Assembly (NCBI GenBank): GCA_034679345.1
Contig: JAXDAY010000015.1
Location: 1-64,000 of the forward strand
From: JAXDAY01 sp034679345
Lineage (GTDB): Bacteria > Eisenbacteria > RBG-16-71-46 > CAIMUX01 > VGJL01
Direction: 5' to 3'
Length of the DNA: 64,000 bases
Position 1 is the first letter of the stretch. Every line of letters begins with the position of its first letter. The notes under the pieces were generated by a model. That model was given only the letters and a program-made list of their open reading frames with translations. It searched no databases and was not told the origin of the DNA. Positions 32,759 through 40,969 of this stretch are shown piece after piece. The position numbers and the translations under genes were made by a program.

Positions 32759-32989
32759 TTGAAGATCTCGATCGAGTACTGCGTGGTCTGAAACTACGAG
32801 CCGCGCGCCGCCGGTCTGGCGGAGGCGATCGTCAGGCAGACCGGAGTCCGGCCGCAACTGATCCAAGGTTCCGGAGGCGTCTTCGACGTGAAGGTCGACG
32901 GGAAGCTCATCTTCTCGAAGAAGACGTCCGGCCGATTCCCGGAGGAGGACGAGATCCTGAATCTGCTCGGCCCCGGATCGAGCCGCTAG
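32759..32989 (+). CDS. SelW/Rdx-family selenoprotein with in-frame TGA (Sec11)
   Basis: 76 residues if TGA 32789-32791 is read as selenocysteine. The start is TTG 32759, with GGAGG 4 bases upstream. The N-terminus KISIEYCVVUNYEPRAAGLA has the CxxU redox motif (C8, U11) followed by YxPRAxxLA, the Rdx/SelW signature. FDVKVDGKLIFSKKTSGRFP is the conserved second half with FSK...GRFP. A hairpin (CCGCC, loop GGTCT, GGCGG; 32808-32822) lies 16 bases after the TGA, fitting a bacterial SECIS. Thioredoxin-fold redox protein. Its stop overlaps the convergent HAD gene. A standard gene caller would miss it. Confidence 0.85.
32808..32822 (+). promoter_or_regulatory. Predicted bacterial SECIS hairpin of the SelW-like gene
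   Basis: Stem CCGCC/GGCGG with loop GGTCT, 16 bases after the TGA. The GGUCU loop recalls the apical loop of the E. coli fdhF SECIS, which SelB recognises. Confidence 0.65.
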
Positions 32990-33669
32990 CGAAGAATCCA
33001 GTCCGCCAGCTGAGCGGGCGTGTCGGCGAGGAAGTCGGGGCGGCTCGCCTCGAGCGTCTCGCGTGTGGAAAACCCCCAGGTCACGCCGACGGTTCGCATG
33101 GAGGCCGCCCGACCCGACTCGACGTCGATCTCCATGTCGCCCACCATTGCCGACTCGTCGGCGCCCGCGTCGAGCGCCCTCAGGGCGTGAAGCAGCGGCG
33201 CCGGATGCGGCTTCCGCACCGGCAGGCTCTCTCCACCGAGAACGACGCCGAAGTATCTCGTCAAGCCGAGGCCGTCAATGGCGCCGAGCGCCAAGACATG
33301 CGGCTTGTTCGTGACGATTCCCATCGCGAGGCCCGCCTGCCTCAGTCTGTCGAGCATGTCGCCGACCCCCTCGTAAGGCTCGGTCGTGTCGAGGATGTGA
33401 TCCTTGTAGTGACGGATGAAGTCCGTGAGCGTGACCTCGATCTCGGCGCTCTCCGGATCCGCCACGCCGCAAGCCTCGAGGCAGCGCGCAACGAGCACGC
33501 GCGATCCTCTACCCACGTGCCGCGTGACTTCATCGAGCGGGAGCGGCCCGAGCCCGTGATCGGCGAGGGCGAGATTCGCCGCGGCGGCGATATCGCTCCG
33601 AGTCTCGAGCAAGGTTCCGTCCAGGTCGAAGAGGATCGCTCGGATGCGCCCCTCAGACCCCTGGCCCAC
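32986..33669 (-). CDS. gph: HAD-family hydrolase, phosphoglycolate phosphatase-like
   Basis: 227 residues from GTG 33669, which overlaps the end of the GreA-fusion gene by 17 bases, indicating translational coupling. IRAILFDLDGTLLETRSDI (motif I with both Asp), MGIVTNKPHVLALG (motif II Thr), VRKPHPAPLLHAL (motif III Lys) and SAMVGDMEIDVESGRAA (motif IV) are complete. The helical cap between motifs I and II is of the Gph type. Likely removes phosphate from 2-phosphoglycolate formed during DNA repair or oxygenase side reactions; the exact substrate is inferred. Confidence 0.88.
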   Translation of the reverse strand: MGQGSEGRIRAILFDLDGTLLETRSDIAAAANLALADHGLGPLPLDEVTRHVGRGSRVLVARCLEACGVADPESAEIEVTLTDFIRHYKDHILDTTEPYEGVGDMLDRLRQAGLAMGIVTNKPHVLALGAIDGLGLTRYFGVVLGGESLPVRKPHPAPLLHALRALDAGADESAMVGDMEIDVESGRAASMRTVGVTWGFSTRETLEASRPDFLADTPAQLADWILR

Positions 33670-36430
33670 CAGCGGTCTCCTCTTCTGAGAGCTCGTGAAC
33701 GATCTCCTGAACCTCCTGCTCGGAGACTTCGGGCTCTTCTGTCGCCGCTGTCGCCTCGGGTTGCGGGAGCCTCCGGGTGATGCCGCGGATGACCAGCTCG
33801 TGGACGGCATCCGAGCCAACAACATTCACCCTCTCGCCGGCCCGCTTTCCAAGGAGCGCGCGTCCCAACGGAGCGGCATAGGAGATCACGTTTTCCCCGA
33901 TCCAATCGTCGCCTTCGCCGAGGACCCAGAGGATTCGCTTCTCGTTGGTCGATGCATCCTCGACGAAGACTTCCGTGCCCGGCGCGACCTCGTCCGGGGG
34001 CGAGGCGAGGTCCTCGATCAGCCGCGCCTCCGCGAGCCTCTTGCTCAGGCCGGCGACGCGGTGGGCGAAGTCGGACTGCTTGAGCTTCGCGGCGTCGTAC
34101 TCGGCGTTCTCCGAGAGATCGCCGAACTCGCGCGCCTTCTGGATCGCCTGCGCGACCGTCGTCCTGAGCTCCCAGACGAGGTGGTTCCGCTCGTGCAGGA
34201 GCTTCAGATAGGTCGCCTTCGACATGATGTGCCCGGTGTAGTCGGTTTGACCGCTGCCATGGGCCCCGCCGAGGATCCGGTCGGTCCTCTCGGCATGAGC
34301 GGTCCGCATCTCGTCGACCAACTCCCCGTGGCCGACGGCGCGCAGGAACTGGAGCACCGGCTGGAGGAACCTCTCGGAAGACCTCCAGCGCCGCAAGAGC
34401 ACCGACCATCGCTCCGCGTTCCCGAACGGGACCTCCGATGCGCGCACTCGCTCGGCCAGCGACCCGGTGGGCGAGAGAAGGTGAATCGCCTGCTTGCGGA
34501 TCGGCTCCTTCGTCGATCCATCGATCATGAGCGCGCAGGCGAGGGCGGCAAGCCATGGCTCCGGCGCGTACTCCGGCGGCGTCTCCTCCATGACGAGGTC
34601 GATCGCGGCGAGGCTCGCCAGCGGACGTAGGTTCGGATCGCGAAGCTGCTCGTTCAGGATTCGTTGAGACTCCTCCGGATCCCGCTCCATCCGCTTCCGC
34701 GCCATCTCCCGAACCTCCGCGGATCGGGAGGAAAGCACGAAGAGGATCCCGGACTTCCAGAGCCCCTCGGAATCGAGGGAGGCGCTTGCCAGCAGCTTCT
34801 GAGCCTCCGGATCGGCGTAGGCCGACATCTCAACAGCGGCCCCAAGGCTGGCCTCGAGGGCGAGGAGGAAGTCGTCTCTGACCTCCCTCCTCCAGCGGTA
34901 GAGCTGGAGGTGCGTCGCCAGGCGATCCTCGGGAGGAGTCTTCTCGTCTCTGGCCCAACGTTCCAGGATCGGCGTGTAGATGCGCGAGGCCCGCGCCGTC
35001 TCATCCGGGTGTTGCTCGAGGAATCGATGGATCAAGTTGAGGTTGGGCCGCACGCCGCGCCTCGGTTCCACGGCCGGAAGCGCGACCAGATCGTCGCCCT
35101 CGCTGCTGAGTCGGTAGAGCTGCCGGAAGCTCTGGGAGAGGTCGCACCGGTCGTCCGCCTCGAGGGCGGCTCGCGCTTCCTTCCACCAGCTCGTCCAGCT
35201 TCCCGTCGAGATGACTCCATGTCCGGTCAGGGTGCGCCGCAAGTCCTGAGTCGATGCCTCACCCTTCATCATTCGCAGCGCGCGGATGACCACTTCCGCC
35301 GGCTGCTCTTTGACGAGGCGCCTCAGCTCGTCGGGCCGTTCGATCTGGAGAACGCGCAGGTCGTCCTCGGGGACGACCGTGAGCGCGCGCCGAGCCAGCG
35401 TGAGCTTCATTCTATGGTTTCGCGTCTCCTTGAAATCGACTACGAGGGTATCGCCGTCATTCAGCATGACCCGGCCGATCCCCCAGGAGGCGTGCAACAC
35501 GCGGTATCCGGGCGCGAACTCGAGGAGAGTTTCCAGTTGTTTGATCGAAGTTTCGGTGCGGATCTGGGGATCCAGGATCCCCGATCGTCCCAAGAGGTCC
35601 AAGATTCCTTCGGCGCTGGGAAACGCCTGCGGCGCGAGGGTCCGGATCCACTTGCGCAGACCCGCCTCCTCCGGAGCCTTTGGGAAGTGATGGAGAACCT
35701 GATTCCATAGATCTCCCAGCAGCCCGGCCCCCCTGATCCCAGGCAGAGCGAGCTCGAGGGACGATCCGAAGCGCGCCCACTGGTGTTGATCTGCGAACCG
35801 GCGCAGGCAGGCCAGCACGTGGCGCTGATGCTCCGGTCGCTGGGATTCCACGACTTTGAGAAGGATCTCCTCGACTCTGTCGTAGCGCCGAAGGGCGGCG
35901 AAACCATCCAGACTCTCGGCCCAGAACCCGATCGCCTCCTCGGTCCGCCCCTCCGCGGCCGCGCGCTCCCCCATCAGGAAGGCGAGACGTTCCTCGTCCG
36001 GATAGAGATCGTAAGCTCGCTCCAGCGTCTCCGCGTCCAGCCGCTCGAGACCGACGGTCTCCCCGATCTTGGCGAGGCATCGCGCAGCCTCCACCGACGG
36101 CGCCGCGTCGAGCACCTTTGGCACCAGCGCCGAGAGCAGACCCCATCGCTCCTCCTGCTCCATCTTCCCGCAGAGGGAGACCAAGGCCTTCACCGCGCCG
36201 TCCGGTTTCCCGAGCCGGATGAGGCTGAACGCGTGCAGGTAGTAGCGCACGGGGTCGAGACGCGGTTGCGAAAGGGCCTCGCCGGCGATGTCGGCGAGGC
36301 CCTGGAGTTGGCGCGTCTCCTCGACCGCATCGAGGAGACGGTCCAGGGACAAGAACGGTTCCGGAGATCCCTCCTCGAAGGCGCCGGAGGAGGCCTCCGT
36401 GATCGCTTCACGCAAGTCCAGAGCTTCCAT
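33653..36430 (-). CDS. greA: Giant GreA fusion (long helical N-terminus plus GreA/GreB domain)
   Basis: 925 residues from ATG 36430 (aagga upstream). The last 190 residues are a GreA transcript-cleavage factor: the coiled coil includes VAQAIQKAREFGDLSENAEYDAAK, with the Asp/Glu pair at the tip, and the C-terminal FKBP-like domain follows (VNVVGSDAVHELVIRGI). The first 700 residues are helical repeat-like, TPR-type (FLSLDRLLDAVEETRQLQ, AEGRTEEAIGFWAESL), with a central beta segment VLHASWGIGRVMLNDGDTLVVDFKE that resembles a CarD/KOW-like module. Similar long GreA proteins are known in Spirochaetes and Chlamydiae. It should bind RNA polymerase and rescue backtracked complexes. Confidence 0.85.
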   Translation of the reverse strand: MEALDLREAITEASSGAFEEGSPEPFLSLDRLLDAVEETRQLQGLADIAGEALSQPRLDPVRYYLHAFSLIRLGKPDGAVKALVSLCGKMEQEERWGLLSALVPKVLDAAPSVEAARCLAKIGETVGLERLDAETLERAYDLYPDEERLAFLMGERAAAEGRTEEAIGFWAESLDGFAALRRYDRVEEILLKVVESQRPEHQRHVLACLRRFADQHQWARFGSSLELALPGIRGAGLLGDLWNQVLHHFPKAPEEAGLRKWIRTLAPQAFPSAEGILDLLGRSGILDPQIRTETSIKQLETLLEFAPGYRVLHASWGIGRVMLNDGDTLVVDFKETRNHRMKLTLARRALTVVPEDDLRVLQIERPDELRRLVKEQPAEVVIRALRMMKGEASTQDLRRTLTGHGVISTGSWTSWWKEARAALEADDRCDLSQSFRQLYRLSSEGDDLVALPAVEPRRGVRPNLNLIHRFLEQHPDETARASRIYTPILERWARDEKTPPEDRLATHLQLYRWRREVRDDFLLALEASLGAAVEMSAYADPEAQKLLASASLDSEGLWKSGILFVLSSRSAEVREMARKRMERDPEESQRILNEQLRDPNLRPLASLAAIDLVMEETPPEYAPEPWLAALACALMIDGSTKEPIRKQAIHLLSPTGSLAERVRASEVPFGNAERWSVLLRRWRSSERFLQPVLQFLRAVGHGELVDEMRTAHAERTDRILGGAHGSGQTDYTGHIMSKATYLKLLHERNHLVWELRTTVAQAIQKAREFGDLSENAEYDAAKLKQSDFAHRVAGLSKRLAEARLIEDLASPPDEVAPGTEVFVEDASTNEKRILWVLGEGDDWIGENVISYAAPLGRALLGKRAGERVNVVGSDAVHELVIRGITRRLPQPEATAATEEPEVSEQEVQEIVHELSEEETAGGPGV

Positions 36431-36560
36431 CTTTCCTTCTGTTGATTGGGTCCAAGGCCGTCGAATCAACGCAGTATAGCACGGAAGGAGCCCCTCCGGT
36501 GGCCGAAGCGCGCTCTTCCCGGTTGCCCGGGCCCGCCGGAAGCTTCTATCCTCTGTTTCC

Positions 36561-37694
36561 ATGCCGATCCCACAGATCGAGATTCGCCCCGTCCTCACGA
36601 AGAAGGACCTGCATCGCTTCGTCCTTCTTCCGTGGAGAATCTATGCCGGCGAGCGCAACTGGGTGCCCCCGCTCATCAGCGACACAAAGATGATGCTCAC
36701 GCCCGGCAAGCACCCTTTCCACGAGCACGCGGAGGTCGCTCTCTTCATGGCCTGGTCCGGCGGAGAGCCTGCAGGGCGGATCGCCGCGATCGTCAATCAC
36801 AGGCACAACGAATTCCACGGCGAGAAGACCGGCTTCTTCGGATTTTTCGAGACGATCGACGATCCGGCCGTTTCCTCGGTTCTTCTCGACACGGCCTCGC
36901 GTTGGGTAGCGGAGAGGGGAATGGACCGCCTGCGCGGGCCGGCGAGCTTCTCGACGAACGAGGAGTGTGCTCTCCTGATCGATGGGTTCGACTCCCCGCC
37001 CGTCGTCATGATGCCCTACAACCCTCCATACTACATCGGGCTCCTCGAATCGGCCGGATTCTCGAAGGCGAAGGACTTGCTCGCCTACTACGCGCATACC
37101 TCGCAGATGAACCTGGCCCACATGGAAAAGTTCGCGGACCGCGTCCTCGACCGGGAAGGCGCCACGCTTCGCGCCCTCGAGAAAAAGCGGACCTTCGAGG
37201 AAGTGAACCGATTCCGCGCTGTGTACAACCGGGCATGGGATAGGAACTGGGGATTCGTCCCGATGACCGATGCCGAGATCGATCACATGGCGCACGCGCT
37301 CAAGCCGGTGATCGAGCCGGGGCTCGTCCTCTTCCTCGAGAAGAAAGGAGAGACGATTGGGTTCGCGCTCGCGCTGCCGGATTTGAACTTCGCGCTCAAG
37401 CACGCGAATGGTCGCCTTTTCCCGTTCGGAATGTTGAAGCTCCTCTACTACGCGAGGAAGATCCCCCTCGCCCGCGTCCTCGTCCTGGGCCTCCTTCGGG
37501 AGCACCGAGGGCGCGGCCTCGACATACCGATGTACCTGACTCTCATCCGCAATGCCGCCAAGAAGGGAATCCACGCGGGCGAGTTCTCCTGGATCTTGGA
37601 GGACAACATCGGCATCCAGCGCCCGCTGGAGCGATTCGGTGCGAGAGTCTACAAGAGATACCGCTTCTATGAGCGCCCCATCCGGACCTCCTGA
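36561..37694 (+). CDS. YghO-like GNAT-type acyltransferase
   Basis: 377 residues. IEIRPVLTKKDLHRFVLLPW, RNWVPPLISDTK, FHEHAEVALFMA, GRIAAIVNHRHNEFHGEKTGFFGFFE and GFDSPPVVMMPYNPPYYIGLLESAGF are the successive blocks of a widespread family with two GNAT-like domains. As I recall, the bacterial ceramide synthase of Caulobacter belongs to this GNAT/YghO-like group, so an acyl-CoA or acyl-ACP:amine acyltransferase role is possible here. It overlaps the next gene by 26 bases, indicating an operon with an epimerase and a PAP2 phosphatase. Confidence 0.8.
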   Translation: MPIPQIEIRPVLTKKDLHRFVLLPWRIYAGERNWVPPLISDTKMMLTPGKHPFHEHAEVALFMAWSGGEPAGRIAAIVNHRHNEFHGEKTGFFGFFETIDDPAVSSVLLDTASRWVAERGMDRLRGPASFSTNEECALLIDGFDSPPVVMMPYNPPYYIGLLESAGFSKAKDLLAYYAHTSQMNLAHMEKFADRVLDREGATLRALEKKRTFEEVNRFRAVYNRAWDRNWGFVPMTDAEIDHMAHALKPVIEPGLVLFLEKKGETIGFALALPDLNFALKHANGRLFPFGMLKLLYYARKIPLARVLVLGLLREHRGRGLDIPMYLTLIRNAAKKGIHAGEFSWILEDNIGIQRPLERFGARVYKRYRFYERPIRTS

Positions 37695-38712
37695 ACCCGT
37701 CCGACCCATACTCGTCACAGGAGCGACTGGATTCGCGGGCAGCCACCTCGTCGATCGCCTCCTCGAGCTGAACGAGCCTGTTCGCGCGATCGTCCGCCGC
37801 ACGAGCAACCTCCGCTGGTTGCAGGGCAAGGCGGTCGAGATCGTCGAGGCCGACCTTCGCGAGACGAACTCCCTCCGCCACGCCGTCGAAGGGTGCCGCG
37901 CCGTGCTGCACTTCGCCGGCAGGATCCGCGCGCGGACCCGCGATGAGTTCTTCCGGGAGAACGGAGCGGGAACCGGCGCGCTCGCCGCAGCATTCGGCGA
38001 TGTCGCGCCCGAGGACGGAAGCGGCGTCTTCATCTACTGCAGCAGCATGGCGGCAGGCGGACCCGCCCCCAGATTGCCGCGCGAACCATTCCCCCACGTC
38101 CGCGAGGAGGATCCGCCCCGCCCCGTGAGCCCATATGGCGAGAGCAAGCTCAATGGCGAGTGCCGTCTCGACTGCCTGGCGGGCCGGGCGCGGGTGGTGA
38201 CCTTACGGCCTCCGCCCATCTACGGTCCCCGCGATGAGAGCATCCTCGGGTTCTTTCGCTGGATCGCGAGGGGCTGGCTTCCCCTTCCCGGGTCGAGCGG
38301 CTCCCTTTTCAGTCTCATCCATGTCGACGATCTCACCCAAGCGACAATGCTGGCGCTTTCCGATCCGGCTGCCCGTGGACTCTATTACGTAAGTGACGGA
38401 TCGGCCTACTCGTGGCAGGATATTGGGGCTCTGGCCGCATCAACGCTCGGGGTCCGAACGCGCGGCGTGCCGATACCGACCGCCCTCGCCTGGGTCGCCG
38501 CCGCGGTCGGCGAAGCCGCCGCCCAGCTCGGAGGCCCACCGCCGCTCATCGGCTTCGGGAAGATTCGCGAAATGCGGCAGTCCAACTGGGCGTGCCTTCC
38601 CGAGAAGGCGGCGCGGGATTTCGGCTTCGTCCCGCGCATCGCCGCAGAGCGGGGAATTCGCGAGACGATCGAATGGTATCGGAGCAATGGATGGCTGAAC
38701 GCAAGACGGTGA
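37669..38712 (+). CDS. NAD(P)-dependent epimerase/reductase (extended SDR)
   Basis: 347 residues from ATG 37669. ILVTGATGFAGSHLVDRLLE is the dinucleotide-binding TGxxGxxG. VLHFAGRIRA, FIYCSSMAAGGP (catalytic Ser) and PYGESKLNGE (YxxxK) complete the short-chain dehydrogenase set. LRPPPIYGPRDESILGFFRWIARGW fits NAD-epimerases acting on large lipid or sugar substrates. In Caulobacter an SDR of this kind (CerR) reduces the 3-keto group of oxidised ceramide (from memory). Here it lies between a GNAT-like acyltransferase and a PAP2 phosphatase, overlapping both. Confidence 0.88.
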   Translation: MSAPSGPPEPVRPILVTGATGFAGSHLVDRLLELNEPVRAIVRRTSNLRWLQGKAVEIVEADLRETNSLRHAVEGCRAVLHFAGRIRARTRDEFFRENGAGTGALAAAFGDVAPEDGSGVFIYCSSMAAGGPAPRLPREPFPHVREEDPPRPVSPYGESKLNGECRLDCLAGRARVVTLRPPPIYGPRDESILGFFRWIARGWLPLPGSSGSLFSLIHVDDLTQATMLALSDPAARGLYYVSDGSAYSWQDIGALAASTLGVRTRGVPIPTALAWVAAAVGEAAAQLGGPPPLIGFGKIREMRQSNWACLPEKAARDFGFVPRIAAERGIRETIEWYRSNGWLNARR

Positions 38713-39695
38713 TCCCGATCGAGCATCCCAGGCTTCGCGGATACACTCCGCTGGACCTGGTCACGCTCTCCTATTTCGCCGTCACAAGCGTCCTGCTCCT
38801 GATCGGCCGCTCCCGGATCCCGAACGGCACGAGTTACCTCCTCCTGCACTTGGCCGTCATCGGCGCGATTCTCTTTCTGGGCTTGGTTCCTCGACGGGGG
38901 AACACCTTGCTCATGTTCCTGAGGGATACCTACGCATTGTGGGCGATTCCCTTCTTCTACAGAGAGGTCGCGGTGCTCAACGATCTCGTCTGGTCGAAAT
39001 ACTTCGATGCGACCGTGCTCGGGTGGGAACAAGCGATCTTCGGCATCTATCCGAGCCTCTTCCTCCGGGATTGGCTGCCGTACCGGTTCCTGGACGAGTT
39101 CCTCCACTTCTCCTATCTCGCCTATTACCTGCTCGTCCCGATTCTTGGCTTCTGGCTGTACCTTCGTGGCCGCGAGGAGTTGTGCCGCGTCTTCGCGACC
39201 TCGGTCATGGTCACATTCTTCACCTGCTATCTGATTTTCATCTTTTTCCCCGTCGCGGGGCCTTACTACATCTTCGTACAGGACAAGACGGGAACCGGCA
39301 TCTTCCCGCCCATCGTCCATCGACTCCTCGCCGGAGGCGCGAGCCGGGGCGCGGCATTCCCCAGCTCTCACGTCGCCGGCGCCATCACGGTCTTCTGGAT
39401 GTCGGTGCGATTCGAGAAACCGATCAGTCCCCTGATGGGAATCCTGAGCGCGGGAATATTCTTCGGCACGGTGTACGGCGGCTTCCACTACGCGATCGAT
39501 GCGCTGGCCGGCCTCGCCGTCGGGATTCTATGCTCCTTCGCAGGACCCCGAATCCACTCGTTCCTCCTGCGCCGCGTACGTCTCGGCCCCATGCGCATCC
39601 GATTCCCCCACCTGCCTGTCTGGAGCGTCATATCCCTACGGCGGCTCCGGCGGCGCTCCGATGCCACCAAGTCCGGAGGGAGAAACGTTCTCTAG
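38691..39695 (+). CDS. PAP2-superfamily integral membrane phosphatase/transferase
   Basis: 334 residues from ATG 38691 (GGAG 7 bases upstream), overlapping the epimerase by 22 bases. Six or more helices. The PAP2 motifs are partly changed: a KxxxxxxRP motif 1 is not clear, motif 2 is GAAFPSSHVAGA (Ser and His kept), motif 3 is GGFHYAIDALAG (His and Asp kept). The related inositol-phosphorylceramide/sphingomyelin synthase branch (PAP2_3) also lacks motif 1 and has a similar HY-x-D-x-x-AG. Possible role: head-group transfer or lipid dephosphorylation. Its 3' end overlaps the convergent MFS gene by 60 bases. Confidence 0.82.
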   Translation: MAERKTVIPIEHPRLRGYTPLDLVTLSYFAVTSVLLLIGRSRIPNGTSYLLLHLAVIGAILFLGLVPRRGNTLLMFLRDTYALWAIPFFYREVAVLNDLVWSKYFDATVLGWEQAIFGIYPSLFLRDWLPYRFLDEFLHFSYLAYYLLVPILGFWLYLRGREELCRVFATSVMVTFFTCYLIFIFFPVAGPYYIFVQDKTGTGIFPPIVHRLLAGGASRGAAFPSSHVAGAITVFWMSVRFEKPISPLMGILSAGIFFGTVYGGFHYAIDALAGLAVGILCSFAGPRIHSFLLRRVRLGPMRIRFPHLPVWSVISLRRLRRRSDATKSGGRNVL

Positions 39696-40865
39696 CAGGC
39701 GGCGGCGCGCCACGCGCGTCATGCCGAGCCCCCAGAGCAAGACGACGATCCCCAGCGCCAGGAACATCTCTCCCCTCCCACGCCGGAGGGCCGCTCCGCC
39801 GATCAGCCCTCCGCAGAAGGCCCCCAGGTATTGCGACATGCTGTAGAGCCCGGAGGCGCTCCCGCGATGCGACTCCGCAACGAACCGGCTCAGCAGGGCC
39901 GCGAGGAGCGGCTCGAGGATCGCGACCGCGGCGACGACAAGAAAGAGCCCCCCGATGGTCGCCGCGTTCGATCGACCGGCGCGTGTCAGGACGAGGCATG
40001 CGAGAGAGAGGATCAGCGCGCCGGCCAAGAAGACGCGACGGGTCCTGCCGCTATGATCCGAGAGCCGGCCGATCCGATTCATCAGGACCAGACCGAAAAC
40101 GATCGCGACAGCGACGACCATCCATGTGCGTCCCGGGCCGACGGCCCGTTCGATGTCGAACGGGAGGATCACGAAGAGGACCGTGACGACGATATGCAGA
40201 AGAAAGATCCCCGCGTCGAGCATCAGGAGCGCCCGACTCCGCAGGACTCGGCCGAGCTCCGCGAGATCGACCGTCCCTCCGGATCGGCGCACCGGAGGTT
40301 CCGGCACGCCCCACGCCACGAGGGCGATCGAGAGCACCGCGCCCACGGCCGTCACGAGAAACAGCGGAGGCACTCCGATCCACCCGGCAAGGGCGGGACC
40401 GATGGTGACCGAAACGGCGAAGGTGCCTCCGATCCAGATCCCGAGCCGCGACATCGCCTGGGTGCGGACTTCGTCGCGCGTCAAGTCGGCCGCCAGCGCA
40501 ACGATCGCGGCCGAGATCGCTCCGGCCCCTTGCAGGGCGCGCGCGGCGACGAGTGTCCAGGCGTCGCGCGCGACAGACCCCAGCAGGCTTCCTGCTGCGA
40601 AGAGGATGAGTCCGATGTAGATGGCGCGTTTGCGCCCGATACGGTCGCTCAGGTAGCCGATCGGTAGCTGGAAGAAGGCTTGGGTCGCTCCGTACGCCCC
40701 GATGGAGAGGCCCGTGAGCACGGAGGTCGTGCCGGCGAGGCTCGCGGCATATGGGCTCAGAACCGGCAGGACCATGTACAACCCGAGCAGGCGGCTCGCA
40801 TAGATGATGCAAAGGATGCGCAGGCTCCGCCCCTCGGCGGACGTGAACTGCCCGGGCGCATCCAC
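39636..40865 (-). CDS. MFS transporter (YajR-like)
   Basis: 409 residues from GTG 40865, chosen for GAGGGGAG just upstream; longer in-frame versions read through a non-conserved Arg/Gly/Pro-rich stretch. Twelve helices. LRILCIIYASRLLGLYMVLPVLSPYA and TGLSIGAYGATQAFFQLPIGYLSDRIGRKRAIYIG match the YajR-type subfamily: motif A GYLSDRIGRKR with the preceding YGxTQaxxQiPxG. GAISAAIVALAADLTRDEVR is characteristic too. Probable proton-driven exporter. The C-terminal YAM domain of YajR is absent. Confidence 0.88.
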   Translation of the reverse strand: MDAPGQFTSAEGRSLRILCIIYASRLLGLYMVLPVLSPYAASLAGTTSVLTGLSIGAYGATQAFFQLPIGYLSDRIGRKRAIYIGLILFAAGSLLGSVARDAWTLVAARALQGAGAISAAIVALAADLTRDEVRTQAMSRLGIWIGGTFAVSVTIGPALAGWIGVPPLFLVTAVGAVLSIALVAWGVPEPPVRRSGGTVDLAELGRVLRSRALLMLDAGIFLLHIVVTVLFVILPFDIERAVGPGRTWMVVAVAIVFGLVLMNRIGRLSDHSGRTRRVFLAGALILSLACLVLTRAGRSNAATIGGLFLVVAAVAILEPLLAALLSRFVAESHRGSASGLYSMSQYLGAFCGGLIGGAALRRGRGEMFLALGIVVLLWGLGMTRVARRRLLENVSPSGLGGIGAPPEPP

Positions 40866-40969
40866 AGGCTCCCCTCGAAGTGCCACGCCACGGAGGATAG
40901 GGACATTTTCGCAGCCGGGCCATCCCCCGCAACCGAGGAGGAGAAACGGGACGCCGCGGCGGTCCGGGA

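Noticed and set aside
32789..32791. TGA recoding could mean TGA = Trp throughout (alternative genetic code)
   Set aside because: TGA ends many intact genes at their expected C-terminus in this window, and tgg is used for Trp. The three readthrough sites all sit at redox Cys positions with hairpins, which fits Sec, not Trp.
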